Positions 23,579 through 23,591 of a DNA stretch of 23,591 nucleotides are shown here, one piece after another. The stretch is from contig CAUYUJ010017633.1 in the NCBI GenBank assembly GCA_963575745.1, positions 191,001 to 214,591 on the forward strand, in the 5' to 3' direction. Under the pieces are notes generated by a model, which worked only from the letters and a program-made list of their open reading frames with translations, was not told where the DNA came from and made no database searches. The DNA is from Prorocentrum cordatum. Its lineage: Eukaryota; Sar; Dinophyceae; Prorocentrales; Prorocentraceae. Position 1 is the stretch's first letter. Every line of letters begins with the position of its first letter. A program made the translations under genes and the position numbers.

Positions 23579-23591
23579 GCGGCGCTGGAGG

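Noticed and set aside
1-23591. Spliced-leader, tRNA, rRNA or snRNA genes
   Set aside because: I searched by eye for the dinoflagellate spliced-leader core, for GGTTCGANTCC-type tRNA boxes and for rRNA-like blocks and saw none. Isolated GGTTCGA near 10489 and GTTCGACT near 9262 lack the pairing arms.

Overview
The window looks like nuclear DNA from a eukaryote with a large, repeat-choked genome. There are no operons, ribosome-binding sites, rRNA or tRNA genes. Instead there are dozens of microsatellites, several unrelated tandem-repeat arrays and dispersed repeat families, plus a few short GC3-rich islands bounded by GT/AG splice-like signals. A dinoflagellate alga is my best guess, because of the GC-rich short exons, heavy simple repeats and short inverted-repeat elements. 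This rests on style alone: I found no spliced-leader sequence and no recognisable conserved gene.

Layout. 0.2-3.1 kb: degenerate CCAAGA/GGCC repeat blocks (opposite orientation at 229-800), long CCT and CT microsatellites, one member of a hairpin-bearing dispersed family (2276-2418) and a possible minus-strand coding piece (1361-1655). 3.6-4.13 kb: a diverged tandem array of about 82 bp. 4.26-6.28 kb: a clean satellite of 20 copies of 102 bp. 6.3-8.7 kb: mostly unique, GC-rich sequence with a 237-bp-offset duplication and weak coding candidates. 8.7-9.2 kb: a CT tract and a TGTA/TGCA/GGTA tetranucleotide domain. 9.4-11.4 kb: a large CCAAGA/GGCC block with T-rich modules and a second hairpin-family member. 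11.5-12.1 kb: a second locus of the 82-bp array, followed by an exact 73-bp repeat. 12.2-12.9 kb: a third hairpin-family member, two opposite-strand coding candidates and the partner of an 89-bp repeat. 13.0-17.1 kb: GGGAACCC-type repeats, pyrimidine tracts, two inverted-terminal-repeat elements and three old local duplications. 17.16-18.43 kb: a four-copy repeat rich in AATCGGATT. 18.4-19.3 kb: another CCAAGA/GGCC block. 19.9-21.3 kb: trinucleotide tracts enclosing a 249-bp duplication that encodes a six-cysteine segment. 21.4-23.6 kb: the most gene-like part, with candidate minus-strand exons, two more inverted-terminal-repeat elements and a cluster of palindromes.

Coding content. No protein could be assigned a function. 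The best coding evidence is minus-strand 22683-22818, where 39 of 44 sense codons end in G or C behind a good acceptor. Phase-compatible upstream pieces can be proposed at 22938-22977 and 23440-23548+. Similar islands lie at 12587-12732 and 21395-21512, and a two-exon model at 21717-22169. Nearly all other long open frames come from triplet microsatellites or from repeats whose period is a multiple of three.

Overall this is an accessory, repeat-dominated region. The most unusual signals are the 140-167-bp inverted-terminal-repeat elements, the hairpin-bearing dispersed family, the five-copy T-rich module, and a shared order of three repeat families at two loci that suggests an old segmental duplication. 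All coordinates of repeats and exons were set by eye.
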